64,000 nt of DNA from Trinickia mobilis. GTDB lineage: Bacteria > Pseudomonadota > Gammaproteobacteria > Burkholderiales > Burkholderiaceae. The position numbers and the translations under genes were made by a program. A model generated the notes under the pieces. That model was not told where the DNA came from. It did no database searches and worked only from the letters and a program-made list of their open reading frames with translations. Location of the stretch: the NCBI RefSeq assembly GCF_017315705.1, contig NZ_JAFLRF010000011.1, positions 1-64,000 of the forward strand. The letters run 5' to 3'. Positions 24,789-33,822 of this stretch are shown piece after piece (position 1 is the first letter of the stretch; the number at the start of each line of letters is the position of its first letter).

Positions 24789-25119
24789 GACACGCGGCGC
24801 GTCTGCCGCCTTTTGCGTGCAGTCGCGAAAAGCGCGAGCCCGGCCGGAGCCGGGCAAATTGCGCGACGTATGTGTCCCCGATGGAAACGCCGTGCGCGAT
24901 GCGCTCGTACCGCTGCCGATCGTTTCAGATTTGAAACTGAGGCCCGATCTGGACTACGCCCAAAACCCCGCTTATCCACATAATCCGTGCACAGAACTGT
25001 GGATAACCTCGGGAGCCATTTGCCAACTTATTGGAGCAAAAGCAACTTTTCGTCTTGCCTCGCGCGATACGACGATCGCCATCCAGGCTGGCGCTTTGGA
25101 GCAGGTCGCATGACGCGCC
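24789..25119. other. Intergenic region with two facing DnaA-box 9-mers
   Basis: No gene is seen. TTATCCACA (24972-24980) and TGTGGATAA (24998-25006) form an inverted pair with a 17-nt spacer; both are perfect DnaA-box matches. They may titrate DnaA or bind it for regulation. No AT-rich unwinding region is adjacent. Confidence 0.45.
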
Positions 25120-25422
25120 TCAGCTTTTCGATTCGGCCCCGAGCGTATCGAGCTCCGCTTTTTGCAGATCGCCGGGCGTCGTTGCGATCTGGAACTGGCA
25201 CGTCGCATCGAGCTTGAGGAACCAGGACTCGGCGAGCGTAGGAATGTCGCTTGCGGTCGCGACCTCGACCACGGCGATCGCGCCTCTGGCGCCGTCCTGC
25301 TCGGTGAAATCGATCACCTCGGGCTGGCATTCCTCCATGATTTTTCCGATCACATCACCCACGGTCCCTTCGAGGATGAGCATGTTGATCAGTTGATTCG
25401 GAATCCTGATATTAAGAAACAT
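25120..25422 (-). CDS. Conserved hypothetical protein, ferredoxin-like fold suspected
   Basis: A 100-residue protein starting MFLNIRIPNQLINMLILEGT, with PEVIDFTEQDGARGAIAVVEVATASDIP and ESWFLKLDATCQFQIATTP. The strand-helix-strand alternation and the FTEQDG-RGA pattern resemble small dimeric alpha-beta barrel proteins found in Burkholderiales near detoxification genes. The start at 25422 was chosen on this pattern; upstream ATGs at 25428 and 25440 are possible. No catalytic residue is assigned. Confidence 0.55.
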   Translation of the reverse strand: MFLNIRIPNQLINMLILEGTVGDVIGKIMEECQPEVIDFTEQDGARGAIAVVEVATASDIPTLAESWFLKLDATCQFQIATTPGDLQKAELDTLGAESKS

Positions 25423-25708
25423 ACGCATGACGTGTCTCATTTTCGACTGCACATTGGTTTGCAGCGAGACGCTCTGGCGCTCGCTCGTCAAGCATAGGAG
25501 CGGCTCGCGCACGAAGAGGACAGACCGTAGAAATTGGTGCCGGCGGCGAGTGAATATTGCAGACCGGCGCGTCGCATTGGATTGCGCAGCGCGCGGCTGG
25601 ACGCGCAGAGAGCCCCGAATTCACGGCCTCCAGCGCATCCCTCGCAATCGGTACGCGCCTTGCTTCTTTCCCCTTATCGGTACGGCTCAAGCAAAAAGGG
25701 GAACCGTC

Positions 25709-25894
25709 ATGGTAGGACTCAAGCGAATCGGAATGTTCGCCGCAATCGCGATGCTGGTGCTGTTCGGCGGCTGCACGCTTGGCGGCGCTGCAGCCGGCGG
25801 CGTCATCGGAAATGAAGTGACGCACCACAGCACGGTGGGCACGGTCGGCGGCGCGGTTGCGGGTGGTGTGGTGGGTTACGAGCTGGGCAAATAG
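25709..25894 (+). CDS. Glycine-zipper lipoprotein, OsmB-like
   Basis: A 61-residue lipoprotein. The signal segment IGMFAAIAMLVLFGGC ends in a lipobox with the acceptor cysteine. The mature part has glycine-zipper repeats GGAAAGGVIGNEVTHHS and GGAVAGGVVGYELGK. This resembles OsmB/Rcp-type outer-membrane lipoproteins linked to osmotic or envelope stress. AAAAGGGGAA precedes the ATG. Confidence 0.75.
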   Translation: MVGLKRIGMFAAIAMLVLFGGCTLGGAAAGGVIGNEVTHHSTVGTVGGAVAGGVVGYELGK

Positions 25895-25994
25895 CAGCTC
25901 GCGTCGTCATGCATCGAATCTATCTATAGCGCTGGATCAAGCCGATGCGGCGTGACGAAAGCGCATCAATGACCTTGGCGAATTGCGCAATGCT

Positions 25995-26153
25995 TCAGCG
26001 TTTCGACCGCGTGAAGTCGTATAGCCGATGCCCGTGCAGGCTGTCGACGATGCGGCTGCGTAGTCGCTCCCGACGGTAGTGCCCGGCAATGAAAATGGAC
26101 GCCAATACCAAGACCGAGATTCCTATCGCCATACCAACCAATGTCTCGTCCAT
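25995..26153 (-). CDS. Small single-helix membrane protein
   Basis: A 52-residue protein with a short N-terminus, one helix (LVGMAIGISVLVLASIFIAG) and a basic tail (HYRRERLRSRIVDSLHGH). GAGGGA is spaced 6 nt from the ATG, which strongly supports translation. The positive-inside rule predicts a cytoplasmic C-terminus. No family is recognised. A similar one-helix protein lies at 26969-27136. Confidence 0.6.
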   Translation of the reverse strand: MDETLVGMAIGISVLVLASIFIAGHYRRERLRSRIVDSLHGHRLYDFTRSKR

Positions 26154-26292
26154 GGTTGCTCCCTCGTTACGTCATGCCATGCGCATGAGAATACTTCGTT
26201 CGGGCGCATCCTGATAGGGTTAACGAGCGCCAATCTTTGCTGTCACGCTTTAGCAGCCGCACGTTTTTCGACGGCGCAGCGTTGCATGGGAC

Positions 26293-26320
26293 AAAAAAAG
26301 AAGCCCGCGCGCGGCGGGCT
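26293..26320 (-). terminator. Rho-independent terminator, minus strand
   Basis: AGCCCGC and GCGGGCT flank a GC-rich loop; on the minus strand the stem is followed by TTCTTTTTTT. It would end a leftward transcript, possibly that of the small membrane gene at 26969-27136. Confidence 0.7.
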
Positions 26321-26968
26321 AATCGGTCCTCCCCACATGCGCTGACCGAGGGCCGGTTCGCGCACGGAGACATCGTGCGCGGATCTCGTCGAAGCGAATG
26401 TGCGACGAGCGACCAAGCGTCGAACATTCGTCTATATGAAAACCCGCTGTCGAGCCGTGCGCGGTTTTCGCGCGCAACGCTCGCCGGTTTTGTCGCACCA
26501 ACCCCGCCTCTTCCGCCATCGATCCGTCGGCATCCGCCAGATCTGAGTCATCCCCGTGCGTCCATTCTCAGCAAGCGGAAATTTGATTTAGTTTTGGCGG
26601 GAATAGTGGGCATGCTTGGCGCCATCGAAAGACGACGGACACACGCCGATGCAGATCACGCCGATGGCGCCGTCGACGCGCGCCATCGGCCGCGAAGCGC
26701 AATTCATCGACGCCACCTGCCGTACCGCTCACAAGATTTCCGAGCGGCTTCAATCCCACTAACTAACGAGGAGTCCACCCTATGAAGCTGCAGCGTTTGT
26801 TCGCCGTTTCGAACCGATGGTGATGCGCCTTCGCGCTTCAAGATAAATCCGGGCAGCCGGTATCGCCGAATACAACCCGGATTTCGATCAGGACAAACGG
26901 ACCGCGCGCGCCGCGGCTCGCCTATCGTCTGCTGTAACGCTGCGAGCGACTGCGGTCGATCCAGGGCC
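26321..26968. other. Stretch with no confirmed gene
   Basis: No convincing protein was found. A 37-residue frame at 26649-26762 (QITPMAPSTRAIGREAQF) lacks an SD, and a 13-codon frame at 26782 follows a good GAGGAG but stops at once. Either could be a remnant or leader peptide. A leftward transcript into the terminator at 26293-26320 might be non-coding. Confidence 0.35.
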
Positions 26969-27136
26969 TCAGTGCCGGTGCAGCAGACTGCGTAACGGAT
27001 GACGCCAATCGATTCGCCGCGCATCCTCGCTTTGCGCTTGCTGTCGGTGTTCCTGCCACAGCTCGTCCGAAAACAGGAACGCGACGATCAATAAGGGCAG
27101 GACAAGAAACGCGCCAAGTATCAGGTGCTCGATCAC
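26969..27136 (-). CDS. Small single-helix membrane protein
   Basis: A GTG-initiated 55-residue protein with an N-terminal helix ([18 protein letters not shown]) and a charged cytoplasmic tail ([20 protein letters not shown]). GCGGAGG sits 5 nt before the GTG. Its build (N-terminal helix, basic tail) matches the protein at 25995-26153 without close sequence identity. Function unknown. Confidence 0.55.
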   Translation of the reverse strand: MIEHLILGAFLVLPLLIVAFLFSDELWQEHRQQAQSEDARRIDWRHPLRSLLHRH

Positions 27137-27521
27137 GATGGCCTCCGCATCGCCGGACTACAAAAACGTCGTTACATTTTAGCCTCGCTCCGGCGCCGAT
27201 AGTTTGCGATTCCGGTATGGGCGCGTGGGCCCGACCTCACTTCTCTTTATGCCCCGATTACGTGCAAGCGCCGGGCCTGCGGCAATCCACCACGCGCGCG
27301 CCCGCACTCCCGCGTGCCTCCTGATTCGCCGCCACGCGCGCCGCGGCCGCACCGACGTCTCAAAAAGAACTCGTACCGGTTTGACCTGACTAAACGATGC
27401 TTGCTGAATATTGATGCATCGCTTTTTAACGGAGGTCGATTCGTTTCAAACTCAGCGTCTAGGGGCCCGTTCACGCCAATAACAGGCCCTCGACAAATCG
27501 GAAACTCAACGCCAAAGGAAA
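27137..27521. other. Intergenic region upstream of speG
   Basis: No gene is recognised. A TTGACC element at 27379-27384, followed 18 bp later by TGAATA, could be a weak promoter for speG. Dyads CGATGC/GCATCG sit just after it. Confidence 0.35.
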
Positions 27522-28076
27522 ATGAAAATGGTCGTCGAACGAAACCACGCGCTGACAATTCGGCCGCTCGAGCGCCACGATTTGCGCTTTGTCCACGAAC
27601 TGAACAACGACGCGAAAATCATGCGTTACTGGTTCGAGGAACCCTATGAAACCTTCTCGGAGCTATCGCAGCTTTACGACCAGCACGTGCACGATCAGCG
27701 CGAGCGGCGCTTTGTCGTGATCGACGGCGCCGGCGAAGCGGTCGGGCTCGTCGAGTTGATCGAGCTCGACTACATCCACCGGCGCGGAGAATTCCAAATC
27801 ATCATCGCGCCCAGCGCGCAGGGACGCGGCTACGCGACGATCGCGACGCGCCTCGCCATCGACTACGCGTTCTCGGTGCTGAATCTGCGCAAGATCTACC
27901 TGATCGTCGACAAGTCAAACGGGGCGGCGATTCACGTCTACGAGAAATGCGGCTTCACCCACGAAGCTGAGTTGATCGAGGAGTTCTTCGGCAATGGCGC
28001 GTATCACAACGCGCTGCGCATGTGCATGTTCCAGACGGACTTCTTCGCGCGCCGCGCGGAAGCCGCCGGACGCTGA
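27522..28076 (+). CDS. speG: Spermidine N(1)-acetyltransferase
   Basis: A 184-residue GNAT-fold enzyme. The N-terminal part reads [20 protein letters not shown], with [11 protein letters not shown] typical of SpeG. The acetyl-CoA loop is [18 protein letters not shown]. The C-terminal [24 protein letters not shown] is the family core. It acetylates spermidine to limit polyamine toxicity. The gene is convergent and abuts the LysE-family gene. About eight extra residues at each end exceed the E. coli length. Confidence 0.88.
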   Translation: MKMVVERNHALTIRPLERHDLRFVHELNNDAKIMRYWFEEPYETFSELSQLYDQHVHDQRERRFVVIDGAGEAVGLVELIELDYIHRRGEFQIIIAPSAQGRGYATIATRLAIDYAFSVLNLRKIYLIVDKSNGAAIHVYEKCGFTHEAELIEEFFGNGAYHNALRMCMFQTDFFARRAEAAGR

Positions 28077-28703
28077 CTACGCCGCAGCCTTCTTCCACGC
28101 CGCCGCAAACACCGCCGCGCAAATCAGCAGCGTGCCGCCCCCGCGGTTCACCGCGCGCTGCACGCCAGTGCTGCGAATCGCGCGCCGCGCGCTCGACGCG
28201 AGCAGCGCATAGCCGAAGGCGTTGAGCGTCGCGAGCACGATGAACGTTGCCTCGAAAATCACGATTTGCGGCCAGACGGCGACATGCGTGTCGATGAACT
28301 GTGGCACGAACGCGACGAAGAAAATGATGCTCTTGGGGTTCAACGTCGTCACCGCGTAGGCGTGCGCGAAGATACGGCGCGTGCGCGTCTCGGAGATATC
28401 CGCCGCGCCCGGGTCGCCGACGGGCGCGCGCCAGAGCTTGATACCCAGATAGATCAGATAGACGGCGCCGACCCACTTGAGCGCGGTGAACCAGACAGCC
28501 GACGCCGCGAGAACCACGCCAAGACCGAGCATCGACGCGGTCATCGCCGTCAGGTCGCCGAGCGCGACGCCCGCGGTGGTTGCGAACGCGTAGCGGCGGC
28601 CGTGGCCGAGCGCGTAGGAAACGACGAGCAGCACCGTCGGACCGGGAATGGCAACGAGGATCGCCGATGCAATCGCAAACGGCAGCCAGTGGGTGAGCGT
28701 CAT
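28077..28703 (-). CDS. LysE/RhtB-family amino acid exporter
   Basis: A 208-residue inner-membrane protein with about six helices. It has the family opening WLPFAIASAILVAIPGPTVL, the glycine-rich loop ALGHGRRYAFATTAGVALGD, KWVGAVYLIYLGIKLWR and TTLNPKSIIFFVAFVPQFI. It exports amino acids or derivatives by proton antiport. The ATG at 28703 is chosen because homologues begin here. Its stop abuts the speG stop. Confidence 0.9.
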   Translation of the reverse strand: MTLTHWLPFAIASAILVAIPGPTVLLVVSYALGHGRRYAFATTAGVALGDLTAMTASMLGLGVVLAASAVWFTALKWVGAVYLIYLGIKLWRAPVGDPGAADISETRTRRIFAHAYAVTTLNPKSIIFFVAFVPQFIDTHVAVWPQIVIFEATFIVLATLNAFGYALLASSARRAIRSTGVQRAVNRGGGTLLICAAVFAAAWKKAAA

Positions 28704-29312
28704 GGAGAGTCTCCAAGGGATAGCCGGATTTATCCATGAATCGCCGAACGACGCAACGCGATTTTTCTTGCGCGCTTTCGGCATTGTGTGAACCGGCGGA
28801 CGGCTCAATCGCTTCCCGGCGATATTCGTACGCATAAATCGCCCTCAGAGCGACATGCTTCATAGTCTAAATAGTCTCAATAGTCTCAATAAGGCGCGCA
28901 AGGCGAAAATCGATGCGGGAGCAGGCATTCTTTTTATTCTGTATTGAGCCCCATATTTCGCGGACGGCGACGGGTGCCGGAAGTGACTTTATGTGCGGCG
29001 CGTCAAAATCGCTTTTCGAATTATTTAGCAGCTTAATTGTGTTGCCGAGTGTTTTCCCTAACGGCTCGGAAAGCCTTATCTGGCGCGCCATTCAGGTCGA
29101 TTTCTTGAATTCGGCGTGAAGTCGATCCGCGGAATTCGACGGCTCGGAGGCTCAGGCTGACCCGCGCAGTGGGTGCGACAATTCGCCACTATTGCGAGCG
29201 CACACAAGATGTGCTTGTTGTTCCGCCAGCTTGATCTAGCATGTGAGATGCGGGTTTTCTATTGCCTTTAAATACATAGCTAACCTGAGTAAAACCCGCA
29301 TGGAGGCAGACC
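28704..29312. other. Intergenic region with a 9-bp tandem repeat
   Basis: No convincing gene was found; two overlapping open frames of about 70 codons (28913-29119 plus, 28867-29091 minus) have no initiation signals. The region is AT-richer than the flanks. Confidence 0.4.
28862..28888. repeat. Three tandem copies of ATAGTCT(A/C)A
   Basis: ATAGTCTAA, ATAGTCTCA and ATAGTCTCA lie head to tail, upstream of the LysE-family gene. It is a short tandem array of unknown role, prone to copy-number change. Confidence 0.6.
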
Positions 29313-29657
29313 ATGATGAAGCGCGCAGGGATTCTTTTCTCACTCGTCGGTTTGTTTGCGGCCGCCTCGGTGGCGCAAGCACAAGACACGGTCATCAAGC
29401 CGGCGCAGACCTTCCAGTTCAGGCCGAATTCCTACGGGTGCTTGTCCAAAGACAAACTCGATTCCGCCTACCAGCATGGTCAAGCCGGCGAGCAGCAGCA
29501 AATGCAGGAGTACTTCTCCGGCTATGAGTGCCTCTCGACGCCCGAACATTCGGATTTCCGCGTCGTGCGCGTGGTTGGCCACGATGTCGAATTCGTGAAC
29601 GCGGGCAACGGGGACACCCAAGGCCTCTGGACGAACGATCGCTTCATCAAGCAGTGA
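29313..29657 (+). CDS. Small secreted protein, hypothetical
   Basis: A 114-residue protein with a Sec signal peptide (AGILFSLVGLFAAASVAQA, cleavage before QDTVIKPAQTFQF). The mature part has two cysteines (SYGCLSK, YECLSTP) that could form a disulfide and a C-terminal segment VVRVVGHDVEFVNAGNGDTQ. GGAGGCAGACC lies before the ATG. The periplasm is the expected location. No family is recognised. Confidence 0.6.
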   Translation: MMKRAGILFSLVGLFAAASVAQAQDTVIKPAQTFQFRPNSYGCLSKDKLDSAYQHGQAGEQQQMQEYFSGYECLSTPEHSDFRVVRVVGHDVEFVNAGNGDTQGLWTNDRFIKQ

Positions 29658-30072
29658 TCTGACGCCGCCTCGCGCGGCTCAATCGCGGCTTACTAGTGCA
29701 CCGGCGGCGCGATGCCGGCGGTGCTCATGCCCGTCTCGATACGAACGGCTTGGCTTGCGTCAGGCCGTTTTCTGTTTTTCGGCCCCGCTTGCGCGTCGCT
29801 GCTGTCCCGGCGCGCGACGCTCGTCGATACGGCTGCGCTGCCACTGAGTTCTGAACGAGCCCTCCCGCAGCCGCACTTTCCGTATACCGCTGCCGTTCGC
29901 AGGCGCCATACCGTTCGGTTCAATTTCCCGCGCCGAATTCGTTCATTCGGTATCATCACGCGCCAGCCCTAATCGTTGGCGCAACGCGCCGCACCGGCAC
30001 GCGGCGTGCTTCATCCAACACCCGGCCCCTATTCTCATGACTCGCGCGCGAGCGGGTCGCATCTGGTGCTGC
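29658..30072. other. Intergenic region before yaeQ
   Basis: No gene, repeat or terminator of quality was seen. Open frames on both strands are Arg/Pro-rich shadows. Confidence 0.4.
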
Positions 30073-30627
30073 ATGGCTCTCAAATCGACGATCTACAAAG
30101 CGGAACTGCAAATTGCCGACATGGATCGGCACTACTACGGCGATCACGCGCTGACGATCGCGCGCCATCCGTCGGAAACCGACGAGCGGATGATGGTGCG
30201 CGTCGCGGCGTTCGCGCTCTTCGCGCACGAGCGGCTCGAGTTCTGCAAGGGACTATCGGATACCGACGAGCCCGATCTTTGGCAAAAGGATCTGACCGGC
30301 GCGATCGAGACGTGGATCGAGGTCGGCCAGCCCGACGAGCGGCGCATTTCGAAAGCGAGCGGCCGCTCGAACGAAGTCGTCGTGATCGCGTACGGCGGCA
30401 ACACGTCGGATATCTGGTGGCAGGGCGTGCGCAGCAAGGTCGAGCGGTTGTCGAATGTGACGGTGTGGTCGCTCGGCGAAGGCATCGCCGAAGCGCTCGG
30501 CGGTCTTGCGCAACGCACGATGCGCCTGCAGATGACGGTGCAGGACGGCGCGGCGTGGCTCGGCAGCGCTGACGCCGATCCCGTTGCAATCGAGTGGACC
30601 GTGTTGAAGGCGCCGGCGCAAACGTGA
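30073..30627 (+). CDS. yaeQ: YaeQ family protein
   Basis: A 184-residue YaeQ homologue: ALKSTIYKAELQIADMDRHY, SETDERMMVRVAAFALFAHE, then DLWQKDLTGAIETWIEVGQP and VVVIAYGGNTSDIWWQG. The protein has a PD-(D/E)XK-like fold in its structural family, and its role is not settled. The start at 30073 (ATGGCTCTCAAA) is chosen over the upstream ATG at 30037 because homologues begin MALK. Confidence 0.88.
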   Translation: MALKSTIYKAELQIADMDRHYYGDHALTIARHPSETDERMMVRVAAFALFAHERLEFCKGLSDTDEPDLWQKDLTGAIETWIEVGQPDERRISKASGRSNEVVVIAYGGNTSDIWWQGVRSKVERLSNVTVWSLGEGIAEALGGLAQRTMRLQMTVQDGAAWLGSADADPVAIEWTVLKAPAQT

Positions 30628-30659
30628 TGCCCCAGACCCAGAAAGCGCGCGGGTAACGC

Positions 30660-30683
30660 ACATCGGCACATCGGCACATCGGC
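30660..30683. repeat. Three tandem copies of ACATCGGC
   Basis: A perfect 8-bp unit is repeated three times just after yaeQ, in the spacer to the VOC gene. It may vary in copy number between isolates. No function is inferred. Confidence 0.7.
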
Positions 30684-30725
30684 AGGCGCGGCGGCAAACC
30701 TGCGCCGCACCTCCGGCCGCTGGTG

Positions 30726-31145
30726 CTAGGTCGCGTGCGCCGCCTCCGGCGGCCCTTTCAGCTCGACCATGTTGTGCTCCGGATCGAACAGATAGAGCGA
30801 CGGGCCGTAGCCGTCCGCACCGTAGCGCCTGCCCAATTCGCCTAATTCGACGCCGTGCCCGGCGAGATGGGCGCGCAGCGCGTCGGCGTCGAACGGATCG
30901 ACACGCAGACAAAGGTGATCCATGTTGCGGCCCGCGCCGGGCACGCCGCTATCGGGACGATCGATCGGCCCGCCGGTCGCGAGCAAATCGATCAGCGAAC
31001 GGCCGGCGCGAAGTTGAATCAGCCCGATGTCGCGCTGTTCTTTTTCGACCTTGCAGCCGAGCACGCTGCAATAGAAGTGCGTCATCGCTTCGAGATCGGC
31101 GACGCGAATCACGACGTGATCGATCTCGCGAATGGTGAACTTCAT
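30726..31145 (-). CDS. VOC family protein (glyoxalase/dioxygenase fold)
   Basis: A 139-residue protein with the vicinal-oxygen-chelate fold. His10 in IREIDHVVIRVADL and Glu128-region FDPEHNMVELKGPP are candidate metal ligands, with MDHLCLRVD supplying another. One module-pair makes it the size of a single-chain glyoxalase/bleomycin-resistance domain. The substrate is unknown. It is transcribed leftward, separated from the ada operon by the small RNA locus. Confidence 0.85.
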   Translation of the reverse strand: MKFTIREIDHVVIRVADLEAMTHFYCSVLGCKVEKEQRDIGLIQLRAGRSLIDLLATGGPIDRPDSGVPGAGRNMDHLCLRVDPFDADALRAHLAGHGVELGELGRRYGADGYGPSLYLFDPEHNMVELKGPPEAAHAT

Positions 31146-31314
31146 GATGTCTCCTTCGTCCGGATGGACAGCGGGGTCAGATCGAACTTGCGGGAAAGTC
31201 CGCCTGATGAGACCCGGGATTGCTCTTGAAGTTTACTGCCGGCGTGTAACGTTCCGATGCACGTCTAAGGAGGCGAGACCGGCGCATCGATCAAGAGCAC
31301 AGGACGCACAGACG

Positions 31315-31377
31315 AAAAAAAAGCCCGTTCACGAGGAACGGGCTGAATCCATATCAGGAGGAGACATGGAGGAGACA
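31315..31377 (-). ncRNA. Candidate small RNA with double anti-Shine-Dalgarno motif
   Basis: Read on the minus strand, the predicted transcript starts near 31377, contains CTCCTCC twice (31368-31374 and 31357-31363, complementary to GGAGGAG ribosome sites), and ends in a GCCCGTTC-N5-GAACGGGC hairpin (31323-31343) followed by eight U. A sigma-70 promoter fits upstream (31384-31412). Size is about 63 nt. The pattern matches CU-rich, Hfq-dependent trans-acting sRNAs that block ribosome binding. The alternative is a plus-strand leader peptide of 23 codons starting at 31366 behind AGGAGGAG; both could coexist. Confidence 0.65.
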
Positions 31378-31383
31378 GGAACC

Positions 31384-31412
31384 ACTATACACAACGGGAT
31401 GGTGCGACGCAA
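31384..31412 (-). promoter_or_regulatory. Sigma-70 promoter for the candidate sRNA
   Basis: On the minus strand TTGCGT (31412-31407) is followed by exactly 17 bp and TATAGT (31389-31384). Transcription would begin about 31377 and run into the hairpin-U8 terminator. Confidence 0.65.
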
Positions 31413-31603
31413 TAAAATTTGCGTTAAAAATTGCTAAATGGGCAAACTGCCGCGTTTTAGCACGTTGTATCCTCGTCACGAAGGGGTCACAAAGTGCGCC
31501 AAATGCGTGCGCCGAATGACAGCGCAAGAACCGGGGCGTAGTGTTGCGGGACAAGGCCTACAGTCACATCGTCTACTTGTGACCAGAGGACGAGAGGGAC
31601 GAG

Positions 31604-32695
31604 ATGAAAACCGCTTATTCGACCGATACCGAACGCTGGAGCGCTGTCGCCACGCGCGACGTGCAAGCCGACGGCGAATTCTTCTACGCCGTGAAGACGA
31701 CGGGCGTGTTCTGCCGGCCGTCGTGCGCATCGCGCCAGCCGCGGCGCGAAAACGTCGATTTCTTCGCTACTGCGGACGACGCGCGCGCCGCCGGCTATCG
31801 CGACTGTAAGCGCTGCCAGCCCGGCGGCCTGCCGCGCGAGCTGGCAATCGTGAACCGCGCGTGCGCGGCGCTCGACGCCGATCCACAGCAGCACCTTACG
31901 CTCGCGCAGTTGAGCGATGCCGTCCACGTGAGCCCATTCCATCTGCAGCGCCTTTTCAAGCGCGTCGTTGGCGTGTCGCCGCGGCAGTACCAGGCGGCAC
32001 GGCGCGGCGCGGCATTGCGCGACGCCTTGCAACGGGGCGACGGCGTCACGCGCGCCGCCGTTGACGCAGGCTACAACTCGGCGTCGCGGCTCTACGACAC
32101 CGCGGCGAGCGAGCTTGGCATGGCGCCGTCGACCTACCGGCGCAAGGGCGCCGGCCTGCGCGTGTACTACGCGAGCGCGCCGACGACGCTCGGTTGCGTG
32201 CTGGTCGCCGCGACCGGCAAGGGGATCTGCAAGATCGCGTTCGGCGACGAAGCGGGCGCGCTGACCGACGAGCTGCGAAGCACGTTCGCCAACGCCGACC
32301 TGATCGAGGACCACGCGCGCATCGCACCGTTCATCGCGCAAATCGGGGCGTATCTGCAAGGTACGCGGCAATCGTTCGACCTGCCGCTCGATATCGCGTC
32401 GACGGCGTTCCGGCAGCGGGTTTGGGATGCGCTGCAGCGCATCCCGTACGGACAGACGCGCAGCTATACGCAAATCGCCGAGGCGCTCGGCGCGCCGAAC
32501 GCGGTGCGGGCCGTGGCGAGCGCGTGCGCGTCGAATCCGGTCGCGCTGGCAATTCCGTGCCATCGCGTCGTGCAAAAGGGGGGGGCGCTGGCGGGCTATC
32601 GCTGGGGGCTGCCGCGCAAGGCTGCGCTGCTCGAGGCCGAAGCGCAGCATGTGCACGCGGCGATCGTGCGCGAAGACCTGGATGACGCCGCTTGA
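31604..32695 (+). CDS. ada: Bifunctional Ada regulator / O6-methylguanine-DNA methyltransferase
   Basis: A 363-residue Ada. The N-terminal zinc module has Cys37, Cys41, Cys68 and Cys71 (VFCRPSCASRQP, DCKRCQPGG), where the first cysteine accepts methyl from phosphotriesters. An AraC-type helix-turn-helix follows (HVSPFHLQRLFKRVVGVSPR). The C-terminal methyltransferase has the active site NPVALAIPCHRV with Cys319. It repairs alkylated DNA and activates its own regulon. It overlaps the glycosylase gene by 4 nt, forming an ada-alkA operon. Confidence 0.95.
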   Translation: MKTAYSTDTERWSAVATRDVQADGEFFYAVKTTGVFCRPSCASRQPRRENVDFFATADDARAAGYRDCKRCQPGGLPRELAIVNRACAALDADPQQHLTLAQLSDAVHVSPFHLQRLFKRVVGVSPRQYQAARRGAALRDALQRGDGVTRAAVDAGYNSASRLYDTAASELGMAPSTYRRKGAGLRVYYASAPTTLGCVLVAATGKGICKIAFGDEAGALTDELRSTFANADLIEDHARIAPFIAQIGAYLQGTRQSFDLPLDIASTAFRQRVWDALQRIPYGQTRSYTQIAEALGAPNAVRAVASACASNPVALAIPCHRVVQKGGALAGYRWGLPRKAALLEAEAQHVHAAIVREDLDDAA

Positions 32696-33642
32696 GCGCC
32701 GCCGCCAGGCACACCCCTGCGGACGCCGCCGCAGCCGCCACGCTCGAGCTGCCGTTCAAGGCGCCGTATGACTGGCCGCGCGTCCTGCGCTTTTTCGCGG
32801 GGCGCGCGAGCCCCGGCGTCGAGGCCGTCGAAGACGGCGCCTATCGCCGCGCGATCGAATGGCAGGGCGCGGCGGGCACGCTGACGGTGAGGCGCCACGC
32901 GCGCAAGCACTGTCTCGTCGCGTCGATCGAGGGCTCCGCGAGCCAGCACGCCAACACGCTCGCGCCGCATCTCGCCAAGATGTTCGATCTCGGCGCGAAC
33001 CCCGCGGAGATCGGCGGACATCTCGCGCGCGATCCGTGGCTCAAGCCGCTCGTCGAGGCCGTGCCCGGCCTGCGGGTACCCGGCGCGTGGTCGGGTTTCG
33101 AGCTGGTGGTGCGCGCGATCGTCGGCCAGCAGGTGAGCGTGAAAGCCGCGACGACGATCGTCGGGCGGCTCGTCACGCGTGCAGGCAAGCGCATCGACGA
33201 TCATCCGCACGGGGGCACCGCTTGGCGTTTTCCGACGCCCGCCGCGCTCGCGAGCGCCGATCTCGAGAAGATCGGCATGCCCGGCAAGCGCGTCGCCGCG
33301 TTGCAGGGATTCGCGCAAGCGGTCGCATCGGGCGCGGTGCCGCTCGACGCGGCGAGCGCGCCGCCCGCCGATCTGACTGCGTTGCGCGCGGCGTTGCTGG
33401 CGTTGCCGGGCATCGGCCCGTGGACCGTCGAATACGTCGCAATGCGCGCCTGGCGCGACGCCGACGCCTGGCCGTACGCCGACCTCGTCCTGATGCAATC
33501 GCTCGTCGCGCGCGATGCGACGCTTTCGCGGCCCGCCGCGCAGCGTGCGCGCACGCAGGCGTGGCGTCCGTGGCGCGCGTACGCGGCAATGCACTTCTGG
33601 AACGAAGTGGCGGACCGTTCGAGCGGCGCGCGCGGCGCGTGA
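32692..33642 (+). CDS. DNA-3-methyladenine glycosylase II (AlkA-like)
   Basis: A 316-residue HhH-GPD glycosylase. The helix-hairpin-helix is LPGIGPWTVEYVAMRAW, and the catalytic aspartate is Asp264 in WPYADLVL. The N-terminal part (LPFKAPYDWPRVLRFFAGRA) is the AlkA-type domain. It excises alkylated bases such as 3-methyladenine. The TTG at 32692 (TTGA overlap with the ada stop) is the only start that preserves the N-terminal domain. Coupling to ada supports an adaptive-response role. Confidence 0.88.
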   Translation: MSAAARHTPADAAAAATLELPFKAPYDWPRVLRFFAGRASPGVEAVEDGAYRRAIEWQGAAGTLTVRRHARKHCLVASIEGSASQHANTLAPHLAKMFDLGANPAEIGGHLARDPWLKPLVEAVPGLRVPGAWSGFELVVRAIVGQQVSVKAATTIVGRLVTRAGKRIDDHPHGGTAWRFPTPAALASADLEKIGMPGKRVAALQGFAQAVASGAVPLDAASAPPADLTALRAALLALPGIGPWTVEYVAMRAWRDADAWPYADLVLMQSLVARDATLSRPAAQRARTQAWRPWRAYAAMHFWNEVADRSSGARGA

Positions 33643-33822
33643 CCGGCACTTGCCCGGATCACCGCGAAAGCCCCCGCGAAAATCGCCGAACTTCCGGCAA
33701 ACCCCTGCTGGCGTTGGCTTCAAGCGAGCCTGCCGGGTAAATGTTAAAGTGCCCGCTACCCAAAAATTTCGGCCGGGCACCTGCTTTAGCGCATGGCGCC
33801 CGTCTGCGTCCGGTTCGCATCG

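Noticed and set aside
24972-25006. Facing DnaA boxes taken as the chromosomal origin
   Set aside because: Only two boxes and no AT-rich unwinding tract; the 57.4-61.1 kb region fits an origin better.
28867-29119. Overlapping 70-codon frames in the lysE-secreted protein spacer
   Set aside because: No SD, no recognisable motif, overlapping each other on opposite strands.
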